Origin: Candidatus Hikarchaeia archaeon HikBin4
Lineage (GTDB): Archaea; Halobacteriota; Halobacteria; Halobacteriales; Hikarchaeaceae
Direction of reading: 5' to 3'
DNA length: 5,320 nt
NCBI GenBank assembly: GCA_009889685.1
Contig: WTZT01000056.1
Span: 1-5,320, forward strand
In this document: piece after piece, positions 1 through 5,219 of the stretch
How the letters are laid out: every line of letters begins with the position of its first letter
Position numbering within the stretch: the first letter of the stretch is position 1
Translations under genes and position numbers: made by a program
Notes under the pieces: generated by a model
Database searches by the model: none
Told to the model about the DNA's origin: nothing
Seen by the model: only the letters and a program-made list of their open reading frames with translations

Positions 1-35
1 CCGTAATTAGTTATAGCTGTTGTGGATGGGTTGAG

Positions 36-197
36 ATGTCTAATAATATTCTAAAAGAAGGGGTATTCCTCCTGTTAACTGCGATTTCCGCCTATATTCT
101 GTCCGTTTATGCTGTCCCCCATTTCTCCGATTCAACAGGCGGGAGTATTGGAATTTTAGTTTGGATTCTAATTGTTACAATAATTGGTGCTCTATAG
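36..197 (+). CDS. small two-helix membrane protein, possibly the 3' end of a longer gene
   Basis: From the ATG at 36 the frame encodes 53 residues ending in TAG at 195-197. After a short polar start (MSNNILKEG) there is a hydrophobic stretch at about residues 10-28, a short polar loop (HFSDSTGGS, about 29-37), and a second hydrophobic stretch from about 38 to the last residue. This predicts two transmembrane helices joined by a very short loop, with almost no soluble part. The frame has no stop between position 3 and the ATG, so the true start may lie before the window and this could be the C-terminal end of a larger membrane protein. The upstream residues (a CCGW stretch) look less protein-like, which favours the ATG at 36. 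There is no Shine-Dalgarno site. It lies 100 bases before tiaS on the same strand. I do not recognise a family and assign no function. Confidence 0.5.
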   Translation: MSNNILKEGVFLLLTAISAYILSVYAVPHFSDSTGGSIGILVWILIVTIIGAL

Positions 198-266
198 GAC
201 GCGTGGAATACGTTTAACACGAAGAGATAGGCATTATAGGCTCTTTTGAAAACCCAGGTAAAGAAG

Positions 267-275
267 GGTTATTCT
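267..275 (+). promoter_or_regulatory. weak TATA-like element for tiaS
   Basis: A GGTTATTC stretch sits about 23-31 bases before the tiaS ATG, the spacing expected of an archaeal TATA box serving a leaderless transcript. The match to a TATA box is poor, and the call rests mainly on position and on the lack of a ribosome binding site at this start. Confidence 0.22.
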
Positions 276-297
276 TCTTCAAGTATAGTAAGAACCA

Positions 298-1557
298 ATG
301 ACCATCTTAGGCATTGACGACACAGATTCCCGGGAACATGGAATGTGTACTACTTATGTTGCATTTCAAATCGCACAACAGCTACAAGATGAATCTGCAA
401 AACTAATGCTCATCCGGCTAAATCCTGGAGTAATACACAAAACTAGGGGAAACGCCGCTATTGCTATATCTACAACCTGCAACACCACAACAACATTCGA
501 AACAGCAGTTGATATTATAAATGAACTAGCGGAACTTTCAGATCCTAATACTCAACCAGGCCTGGTAGTGGCACCAAGTACCTTTGATGATGTCCCACAA
601 ACTGTTTCTGAATTTAGTCTCAACGCCATTAGAAGCTTCCACGAAAAAGAAACAGCAGTTGATTTAATCGAAGAGAATGACTATTTGAGTTCTAGTTGGA
701 ACGGAGGAAGGGGTCTAATTGGGGCATTAGCTGCAATTGGGGCAAACAACGCGCTGGATGAGTGGACTTATGAATGCCTAACTTACCGAGACAAAAATCT
801 CTGGGGAACTGAACGAAACGTAGATTCCAATTCCATTTTTGAAGTTTCAAATCAGTTATATCCCTCTGTCTGGGATAGTTTCGACAAAAACGAAAACTAT
901 CCTGTCTGCGTCCCTCGAACCCCCTGCCCCGTTCTGCACGGTATTCGTGGAGAAACTCCTGACGCCGTTGAAGAAATGGCAAAAAAAATCAAATCTGAGA
1001 CTCCTGCTCACCGCGTATTATTCATCACCAACCAAGGAACCGATGCCCACATCCAACCAGGAACAATAGAATCCCTAGAAGAGGGGCATTCTTATTCTGT
1101 GGATGGAGTTGTCTCTTCAAAACCCTATACAATCGAAGGTGGTCATGTTTTCTTTAAACTGAAAGGCACGTCTAAAGAAATATTATGTTCAGCTTTCGAA
1201 CCAACTAAACAATTTAGAAATTATGTACGAAATCTCGACTGTGGTGATAAACTCACTGTATACGGAGAAGTCACTCATGGCACTCTAAAACTTGAGAAAT
1301 TCGCCGTTAGGAATTTGGTCACTACTAAAACAGAAAACCCACTATGCCCCATTTGCAACGATCGAATGAAAAGCTCAGGACGATCTCAGGGATATAGATG
1401 CCGCAAATGTGGGACAAAAAACTCTCACAAAATCCAAACACCATATTTTAGGGACATAACTCTGGGTTGGTACGAAGTCCCTCCTTGTGCAAGGAGACAT
1501 TTGGCAAAACCATTAATTCGAGGCGGATTCGATTCAATACTTCACCCTGAAATCTAA
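298..1557 (+). CDS. tiaS: tRNA(Ile2) 2-agmatinylcytidine synthetase TiaS
   Basis: TiaS uses ATP and agmatine to convert C34 of the CAU anticodon of tRNA-Ile2 to agmatidine, so that this tRNA reads AUA and not AUG. It is a cytosolic archaeal enzyme. The 419-residue length matches the family (about 420). Visible features, in order: the N-terminal GIDDTDS motif (residues 5-11) followed by GMCTTY (15-20); LNPGVIHKTRGN (41-52); GRGLIGALAAIGA (138-149), these belonging to the catalytic kinase-like and ferredoxin-like domains; PRTPCPVLHGIRG (206-218); ITNQGTDAHI (243-252); an OB-fold region at about 262-340 containing GGHVFFKL and AFEPTKQFRN; a zinc ribbon with C350, C353, C368 and C371; and the conserved tail EVPPCARRHLAKPLIRGG (393-410). 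The ATG at 298 places GIDDTDS at the usual N-terminal position. Nothing is truncated. The gene predicts a tRNA-Ile with a genomic CAT anticodon elsewhere in the genome. The assignment is very secure. Confidence 0.97.
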   Translation: MTILGIDDTDSREHGMCTTYVAFQIAQQLQDESAKLMLIRLNPGVIHKTRGNAAIAISTTCNTTTTFETAVDIINELAELSDPNTQPGLVVAPSTFDDVPQTVSEFSLNAIRSFHEKETAVDLIEENDYLSSSWNGGRGLIGALAAIGANNALDEWTYECLTYRDKNLWGTERNVDSNSIFEVSNQLYPSVWDSFDKNENYPVCVPRTPCPVLHGIRGETPDAVEEMAKKIKSETPAHRVLFITNQGTDAHIQPGTIESLEEGHSYSVDGVVSSKPYTIEGGHVFFKLKGTSKEILCSAFEPTKQFRNYVRNLDCGDKLTVYGEVTHGTLKLEKFAVRNLVTTKTENPLCPICNDRMKSSGRSQGYRCRKCGTKNSHKIQTPYFRDITLGWYEVPPCARRHLAKPLIRGGFDSILHPEI

Positions 1558-1583
1558 CCATTTCTACTGTTCATTTCTCCAAA

Positions 1584-1597
1584 CAAAAAGATATTTT
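1584..1597 (+). promoter_or_regulatory. BRE/TATA-like promoter element for the 1622 gene
   Basis: CAAAAAGATATTTT consists of a purine-rich BRE-like part followed by an ATATTTT TATA-like core at -31 to -25 from the ATG at 1622. This spacing places transcription start at or very near the start codon, so the message is probably leaderless. The first 12 bases of the element recur at 5171-5182, ahead of the MORN gene. Confidence 0.5.
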
Positions 1598-1621
1598 CCA
1601 GAGGAACTATATCTTATTCAT

Positions 1622-1897
1622 ATGAAAGAAGAATCTAAAACCACAGGCCACGCAAAAAAAAGATTCATAGAACTCCTCGAGCTCCGTAGAAACCTATCCA
1701 TTGGTTTAATAATTGGAATTTCAGTTTCAGGGCTTGCGTACTTCTATCGAGTCAATGAGCTAGTGGGGCCCAATTTAGACACGAGAGGAACTCCCGAACT
1801 TTTCTTTCTATTGTCAATTGTTCTTGCCTTTTGCATCGCAATTTTAACCGCTTTCATTTTAGGTATTAGATCTCTAGTTAAATCCACAAAAAATTAA
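1622..1897 (+). CDS. small two-helix membrane protein, function unknown
   Basis: A 91-residue protein. The N-terminal 25 residues are polar and basic (several Lys and Arg, including HAKKRF and LRRN), followed by a hydrophobic helix at about 26-43 (rich in Ile, Gly, Ser and Leu), a 20-residue loop containing YRVNELVGPNLDTRGTPE, a second helix at about 60-82, and a basic tail (RSLVKSTKN). The positive charges at both ends suggest that both termini face the cytoplasm with the loop outside. The pattern of LELRRN, a Gly-rich helix, YRVxEL, GP and TRGTPELF resembles small haloarchaeal membrane proteins of unknown function as I remember them, but I cannot name a family with confidence. The gene lies 64 bases after tiaS, has its own TATA-like box, and converges with the PhoU/TrkA_C gene with only 10 bases between the stops. 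No enzymatic motif is visible. Confidence 0.82.
   Translation: MKEESKTTGHAKKRFIELLELRRNLSIGLIIGISVSGLAYFYRVNELVGPNLDTRGTPELFFLLSIVLAFCIAILTAFILGIRSLVKSTKN
1888..1893 (-). terminator. T6 tract ending the PhoU/TrkA_C transcript
   Basis: On the minus strand a run of six T lies 14 bases after the stop codon of the 1908-3095 gene. Archaeal termination commonly occurs at such U-runs without a stable hairpin. The tract lies inside the last codons of the convergent gene at 1622-1897. Confidence 0.4.
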
Positions 1898-1907
1898 TCC
1901 ACATAGC

Positions 1908-3095
1908 TCAAGAAGCTAACGCAGTAATTCTCTCTGCTCCCAATCGAGTTCCTTTTGCAATCAATACATCTCCTTTTTCTAGCTTCGTTTCCGAATCTGG
2001 AGATACAAGCCACTCTGATTTATTAACCCGACGAATAGCCAAAATTCGCATACCTGTCTCTGACGCGAGTTTACATTCTCCTAATGTTTTCTCATCCAAA
2101 TCACAACCAGGCTCAAGTGTAATCCTCACAATAACCTCATCAGAAACTCGAACGGCTTCTGCTACTACTGGGTGTGCCGCTAGGCCTCTTAATACTCCAT
2201 CTGCTATCTCTAATGCAGCATCTGAAATTTCTTCTGTAGCACGTGCAAGATGTACTAGTCCTCTAAGACGAGTTGGATCTTCAACACTAGCCGCAGCCCG
2301 AAGCGTCCAAATCTCGAATCTAGATTGCAAGGCATCAACTTCAGCTTCGAGTTCAAACACTTCTTCTGCTACATCTTCCGAGTTAAATAAGACGGCCCCA
2401 TATGCTAAATCTACTGCAAGCTCACTCATATTTTTCATCAACACAATTGAATCCACCGCCCTTTCCAAATCAATCAAATCCGGTTCTGTATATGTGGGTA
2501 ATTTATACGCAGTTTTAGTTGCATCTTCATACACCTTTGAGAGATGTTCTTCTGGCCCTCTTAAAAGAATCACATCCGCTGCACGAAGCTTCTCACTTGG
2601 ACCTGGATTAAAAATCCAATTTCCCTTCCTTCGTATGCCAATAATTCTAATCCCTGTATCTGTTTCTAGATTCAATTCCCCTAGCGATGAATTGGAAAAT
2701 GGTGATTTTTTGTGCACTTCTGCACGTGCAATAGTTTCAAGTGCTTCTGGCAACGCGCCTCTGATCTCATCTGGAATGCCACTTTCGGACAAAACTGCAT
2801 GTGCTATTTCTCCTGCTGCATTTGAAATTTTTTCTGCAGCGCCTACGATACCAAGAACCGGGGCCAATGCTTCTGCATCTTCTGGCGTTCTAGCCGCTAA
2901 TAATAAACCCATTCTTGCTCTAAGCTGTAAAATATCCATATGGGCTTCTAGTTCTAGCACTTCCTCTGCAAGTTCCTCACTCCCATGCAAAACCGCTGAA
3001 TAAGCCAAATCTATTATCAATTCTGATGTGTCTTTCATTTCTGCTAATACCAACTTGACACTCACGGGTTCGTATTCGACATCACCAGAATCCAT
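1908..3095 (-). CDS. tandem PhoU/TrkA_C (RCK_C) domain protein, probable ion-transport regulator
   Basis: A 395-residue soluble protein made of two copies of a unit in which a helical PhoU-like domain is followed by a TrkA_C domain. PhoU-like parts lie at about 12-110 and 212-310, and TrkA_C parts at about 120-185 and 318-385. The two copies align at an offset of exactly 200 residues over 21-59 and 221-259 (25 of 39 identical, including SEL, DLAY, AVL, EEV, ELEA and LQ). The TrkA_C halves share ETDTGIRIIGIRR against SETGMRILAIRR and end in matching DVILLRG and DVLIAKG. This architecture is the conserved archaeal PhoU plus TrkA_C family (COG3273-like), often annotated as a potassium channel family protein, although no membrane helix or channel filter is visible here. 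TrkA_C domains bind small ligands such as nucleotides, so a regulatory subunit for a cation transporter is the likely role (inference). No transporter gene is in the window. The ATG at 3095 opens a haloarchaeal-like N-terminus (MDSGDVEYEPVSVK). Confidence 0.9.
   Translation of the reverse strand: MDSGDVEYEPVSVKLVLAEMKDTSELIIDLAYSAVLHGSEELAEEVLELEAHMDILQLRARMGLLLAARTPEDAEALAPVLGIVGAAEKISNAAGEIAHAVLSESGIPDEIRGALPEALETIARAEVHKKSPFSNSSLGELNLETDTGIRIIGIRRKGNWIFNPGPSEKLRAADVILLRGPEEHLSKVYEDATKTAYKLPTYTEPDLIDLERAVDSIVLMKNMSELAVDLAYGAVLFNSEDVAEEVFELEAEVDALQSRFEIWTLRAAASVEDPTRLRGLVHLARATEEISDAALEIADGVLRGLAAHPVVAEAVRVSDEVIVRITLEPGCDLDEKTLGECKLASETGMRILAIRRVNKSEWLVSPDSETKLEKGDVLIAKGTRLGAERITALAS
1974..1978 (+). 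terminator. possible T-run terminator for the 1622 gene
   Basis: CTCCTTTTTCTAG carries the first run of five T after the stop of the plus-strand membrane protein gene, about 77 bases downstream and inside the end of the convergent PhoU/TrkA_C gene. A shorter TTTT lies at 1953-1956. Position and composition fit archaeal U-tract termination, but there is no other support. Confidence 0.25.
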
Positions 3096-3138
3096 TTGAT
3101 GTTGATTTGGGATCCAGAGAGCAAAAGGATTCTTTCGG

Positions 3139-3150
3139 GAATAATAATCT
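3139..3150 (-). promoter_or_regulatory. TATA-like element for the PhoU/TrkA_C gene
   Basis: On the minus strand AGATTATTATTC lies about 44-55 bases before the ATG at 3095. If it is the TATA box, transcription starts about 20 bases before the start codon, giving a short leader without a visible Shine-Dalgarno site. A weaker CCTTTTGCTC at the leaderless spacing (3119-3128) is the alternative. Confidence 0.35.
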
Positions 3151-3182
3151 GTGTAAAAACAACTTTCTTATCGATTTGTCCC

Positions 3183-3203
3183 TCGTTATGTGTCGAACAA
3201 CGA
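3183..3203. promoter_or_regulatory. imperfect dyad, candidate operator between divergent promoters
   Basis: TCGTT and AACGA form a 5-base inverted repeat separated by 11 bases, with a few further symmetric positions inside (T7/A15, and C12 with G10). It ends 7 bases before the TATA-like box of citrate synthase, where a regulator could compete with TFB/TBP. It has the shape of a dimeric helix-turn-helix binding site, but a 5-base arm can occur by chance. Confidence 0.22.
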
Positions 3204-3209
3204 ACGGTA

Positions 3210-3222
3210 TGGTATAATTATG
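3210..3222 (+). promoter_or_regulatory. TATA box for citrate synthase
   Basis: GGTATAATTATGG is the best TATA-like element in the divergent region. Transcription would start around 3237-3243, leaving a leader of about 32-38 bases before the ATG at 3275, or about 8-14 bases before the alternative TTG at 3251. Neither start has a Shine-Dalgarno motif. Confidence 0.42.
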
Positions 3223-3274
3223 GCAATAAAATAGATCATTTAGATTATCATTGCTGAACACCTCTCAAACCAAC

Positions 3275-4411
3275 ATGACCGATGCCCCCATCACAAGAGG
3301 TTTGGAAGGTGTTGTAGTAACTGAGTCCGAATTGAGCTACATAGATGGAACTAAAGGCATATTGATTTACAGAGGATATCCCATCGAAGAATTAGCAGAA
3401 AAATCAAGTTTTGAAGAGGTACTTTACCTACTTTGGTACGGAGAACTACCCGACGAAAAAACATTAGCTGAATTCTCTGATAACTTATCCAGTAACCGCG
3501 AATTGCCAGTTGGCGCATTAAAAGTCATTGTAGAATTAGCCGACCAGGGCGAAACTCCCATGGCCGCACTTCGAACCATAGTTTCCATGCTGTCTGGATA
3601 TGAGTCAAACACGAAACACCCAATCGACCCAACTTTAGTTCTACAACAAGGTGTCTATATAACGGCAAAAATGCCCACAATTCTAGCCGCTTTCGATAGG
3701 GTCCGAAATGGAGAAGAAATCATACCTCCCCGAAAAAATCTTAGCCACGCTGCTAACTTTTTATACATGCTGACAGGCGAAGAGCCCGACGAAACAAAAA
3801 CAAACACATTTGACACCGCCCTCATCTTACACTGTGACCACGGAATAAACGCATCAACATTTGCCGCGAGAGTAACTGTCAGCACACTATCCGATTTGCA
3901 TAGTGCAATTACGAGCGCTATTGGGACACTTGCAGGCCCGCTTCACGGTGGGGCAAACCAACGAGTGATGATGATGCTGCTGGAAATAGATGCAAGTAAC
4001 CACGACCCAATTACATGGGTCAAAGAACATATAGAAAATGGGAATAAAATCCCTGGATTTGGGCACCGAGTTTACAAAACAAAAGACCCACGTGCAACCA
4101 TTCTTGGTGATATGTCCGAGGAGCTAGGAGCGGCAGCTGGGGATCGTCGCTGGCATGAATACAGCATATCTATAGAGAACTACCTAGGCCAGGAAAAAGG
4201 ATTATCTGCAAATGTGGATTTCTATTCGGCATCTGCATACTATCAAATGGGAATTCCTATTGATCTATACACCCCCATATTTGCTATCTCACGTATCGGG
4301 GGGTGGGTAGGCCACGTTATAGAACAATATTCTGAAAATAGACTAATCAGACCACGAGCAAACTACACAGGACCATTAGAATTAAAATATCTGCCCATAA
4401 ACAAAAGATAG
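3275..4411 (+). CDS. gltA: citrate synthase
   Basis: Condenses oxaloacetate with acetyl-CoA to citrate and CoA, the entry step of the TCA cycle, in the cytosol. From the ATG at 3275 the protein has 378 residues, normal for the short archaeal/Gram-positive type. The N-terminal signature GLEGVVVTESELSYIDG (9-25) and IYRGYPIEELA (31-41) are intact. Catalytic residues are all visible: H224 in GPLHGGANQR, H264 in GFGHRVYKTKDPR, and D315 in VDFYSASAYY, with H189 in HCDHGINAST and arginines R265, R273 and R361 at substrate-binding positions. The frame extends 24 bases upstream to a TTG (3251), giving eight extra residues. I prefer ATG because MTDAPITRGLEG matches the usual N-terminus. Members of this subfamily can also act as 2-methylcitrate synthases. 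No prpB, prpD or other propionate gene is adjacent, so citrate synthase is favoured. It is divergent from the PhoU/TrkA_C gene. Confidence 0.95.
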   Translation: MTDAPITRGLEGVVVTESELSYIDGTKGILIYRGYPIEELAEKSSFEEVLYLLWYGELPDEKTLAEFSDNLSSNRELPVGALKVIVELADQGETPMAALRTIVSMLSGYESNTKHPIDPTLVLQQGVYITAKMPTILAAFDRVRNGEEIIPPRKNLSHAANFLYMLTGEEPDETKTNTFDTALILHCDHGINASTFAARVTVSTLSDLHSAITSAIGTLAGPLHGGANQRVMMMLLEIDASNHDPITWVKEHIENGNKIPGFGHRVYKTKDPRATILGDMSEELGAAAGDRRWHEYSISIENYLGQEKGLSANVDFYSASAYYQMGIPIDLYTPIFAISRIGGWVGHVIEQYSENRLIRPRANYTGPLELKYLPINKR

Positions 4412-4450
4412 TGACGATACCCTAATCTCTTCAAACTTTCATTCTGATCT

Positions 4451-4458
4451 GCTTATCT
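4451..4458 (+). promoter_or_regulatory. weak TATA-like element for the RidA gene
   Basis: GCTTATCT lies about 25-32 bases before the ATG at 4483, the spacing of an archaeal TATA box for a leaderless message. The 71-base gap after citrate synthase also allows read-through, so the RidA gene may be transcribed both ways. Confidence 0.28.
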
Positions 4459-4482
4459 TCCTCCGGCGTAAACCCTTGATTC

Positions 4483-4863
4483 ATGAGACGTGTTATAAAT
4501 TCATCAAAAGCTGCAGCACCCGCTGGGGCATACAGCCAAGGAATTGCTCATGGAAATATCATTTTCACCGCAGGACAAATAGCCAAAACCGCAGATGGAA
4601 CCTCCCATCTATCTGACTCAATCCGAACTCAGACGCAAGTATGTATTGAAAATATTAAACACATCCTCTCAGAAGAAGGATTGGACCTTTCCAACGTATT
4701 GAAAACAACTGTGTTTCTAGAAAACATCGATGATTTTGCAGAAATGAATGCCACTTATGCCGAATATTTCCCTACGAACCCGCCTGCAAGAAGTGCGTTT
4801 GAAGTTTGCAGACTCCCTGGCGGTGCAAAAATCGAAATCGAAGCCATTGCGGGTAAAAACTAA
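4483..4863 (+). CDS. ridA: RidA family enamine/imine deaminase (YjgF/YER057c/UK114)
   Basis: RidA proteins are cytosolic trimers that hydrolyse reactive 2-aminoacrylate and related enamine/imine intermediates released by PLP enzymes such as threonine/serine dehydratase, protecting other PLP enzymes. The 126-residue length is typical. Diagnostic features are APAGAYSQG with Tyr17, FTAGQIA (28-34), NVLKTTVFLENIDDFAEMNATY (71-92) with Asn89, PARSAFEVCRLP (101-112) with the substrate-carboxylate-binding Arg103, and KIEIEAIA (116-123) with Glu118, matching E. coli RidA Arg105 and Glu120. The position of the reactive E. coli Cys107 is Ala105 here, which varies within the family and is not needed for catalysis. 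The ATG at 4483 puts the conserved APxGxYSQ motif at the usual residue 12-19 position. It follows citrate synthase by 71 bases, and no biosynthetic dehydratase is adjacent to suggest a specialised substrate. Confidence 0.95.
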   Translation: MRRVINSSKAAAPAGAYSQGIAHGNIIFTAGQIAKTADGTSHLSDSIRTQTQVCIENIKHILSEEGLDLSNVLKTTVFLENIDDFAEMNATYAEYFPTNPPARSAFEVCRLPGGAKIEIEAIAGKN

Positions 4864-4877
4864 CTTAGTTTCCACTC

Positions 4878-4899
4878 AAAAAACATATGGGAAGTTTTT
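4878..4899 (+). terminator. possible terminator of the RidA transcript
   Basis: AAAAAC and GTTTTT (4879-4884 and 4894-4899) can form a 6-base A/T-rich stem with a 9-base loop, ending in a run of five T, 15-36 bases after the ridA stop. The stem is weak, and the T-run itself is the likely signal. The same T-run overlaps the probable TATA box of the following tRNA gene. Confidence 0.33.
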
Positions 4900-4903
4900 A
4901 ATT
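4894..4903 (+). promoter_or_regulatory. TATA-like element for tRNA-Ser
   Basis: GTTTTTAATT lies 27-36 bases before the mature tRNA 5' end, so transcription would start a few bases upstream of the tRNA. The other candidate, GGTATATTC at 4913-4921, is too close, as it would place the start inside the D-arm. Confidence 0.35.
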
Positions 4904-4929
4904 CGCAGCATAGGGTATATTCTGAATGG

Positions 4930-5011
4930 GTCAGGATGGCTGAGCGGTAAGGCGCACGCCTGGAAAGCGTGTTCCCTCACGGGATCCAGGGTTCGAATCC
5001 CTGTCCTGACG
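4930..5011 (+). tRNA. tRNA-Ser(GGA)
   Basis: All arms can be drawn by hand. The acceptor is GTCAGGA (4930-4936) with TCCTGAC (5004-5010), fully paired, and discriminator G at 5011 as usual for serine tRNAs. The D-arm is GCT with GGC around GAGCGGTAA. The anticodon stem is CACGC (4955-4959) with GCGTG (4967-4971), and the loop CTGGAAA carries anticodon GGA at 4962-4964, which reads UCU and UCC. The long variable arm, TCCC/GGGA with loop TCAC (4973-4984), marks it as a class II tRNA. The T-arm is CAGGG, TTCGAAT, CCCTG (4987-5003). The bases after the discriminator are CTA, so CCA is not encoded and must be added by CCA-adding enzyme, as is common in archaea. There is no intron. Confidence 0.97.
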
Positions 5012-5219
5012 CTACGGGGTTTGCCGAAACGTCAACATGCGTTTAGGGTTCAACGGTAAGTGATAGATTGGGATGTAATAAAAATCTGAATCTGTTACAT
5101 TATTCTAAAGGTAAGTAAGTAATTAATTGTATATTATATAATTATATCATGAGATGCGCACCACCACCACCAAAAAGATATTACTATATTATTATATCCT
5201 GGAAGGCCTAATATCAATC
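5012..5219. other. AT-rich spacer between tRNA-Ser and the MORN gene
   Basis: This stretch holds no convincing gene. The first 50 bases are mixed in composition. From about 5070 it becomes very AT-rich, with a GTAAGTAAGTAA short tandem (5111-5122), a run of TATA-like words (5123-5148), and a second block at 5178-5197. A 20-codon ATG frame at 5149-5211 (with CCA repeated four times, then mostly Tyr and Ile) lies between these blocks and is not convincing as a gene. No T-run of four or more follows the tRNA, so its terminator is not obvious. Confidence 0.5.
5171..5197 (+). promoter_or_regulatory. promoter region of the MORN-repeat gene
   Basis: Two overlapping possibilities are seen. CAAAAAGATATT (5171-5182) repeats the promoter element at 1584-1595 exactly and would give a leader of about 12 bases. 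ATTATAT (5191-5197) lies 23-29 bases before the ATG at 5220 and would give a leaderless message. GGAAGG at 5201-5206 resembles a Shine-Dalgarno core but is 13 bases from the ATG, which is long. Confidence 0.42.

Noticed and set aside
692..982. 96-codon minus-strand frame inside tiaS
   Set aside because: It lies entirely inside the well-supported tiaS gene on the other strand, and its peptide is Arg-rich without any recognisable pattern.
839..1069. 76-codon plus-strand frame inside tiaS
   Set aside because: Out-of-frame reading of tiaS, with no motif and no promoter of its own.
2494..3003. 169-codon plus-strand frame opposite the PhoU/TrkA_C gene
   Set aside because: It is the antisense of a clear duplicated-domain gene, and its Ser/Ala-rich low-complexity peptide is typical of a shadow frame.
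3251..3274. N-terminal extension of citrate synthase from TTG
   Set aside because: The eight residues do not resemble the usual citrate synthase N-terminus, and the downstream ATG gives a standard start.
3424..3885. Two minus-strand frames (3424-3612 and 3655-3885) inside citrate synthase
   Set aside because: Antisense shadows of a strongly conserved enzyme gene, with no protein-like features.
4913..4921. GGTATATTC as TATA box of tRNA-Ser
   Set aside because: It is only 9-17 bases from the mature tRNA 5' end, too near to direct a start upstream of the tRNA.
4748..5059. 103-codon frame across the end of ridA and the tRNA
   Set aside because: It reads out of frame through ridA and straight through the whole tRNA-Ser gene, so it cannot be a real protein gene.
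5111..5122. GTAAGTAAGTAA as a repeat array or origin iteron
   Set aside because: Only three 4-base units. It fits chance in AT-rich DNA, and there is no replication gene nearby.
5149..5211. 20-codon ATG frame with four Pro codons in a row
   Set aside because: Too short, low in complexity (Pro4, Tyr3, Ile3), and it overlaps the promoter region of the MORN gene. A leader peptide cannot be excluded, but nothing supports it.
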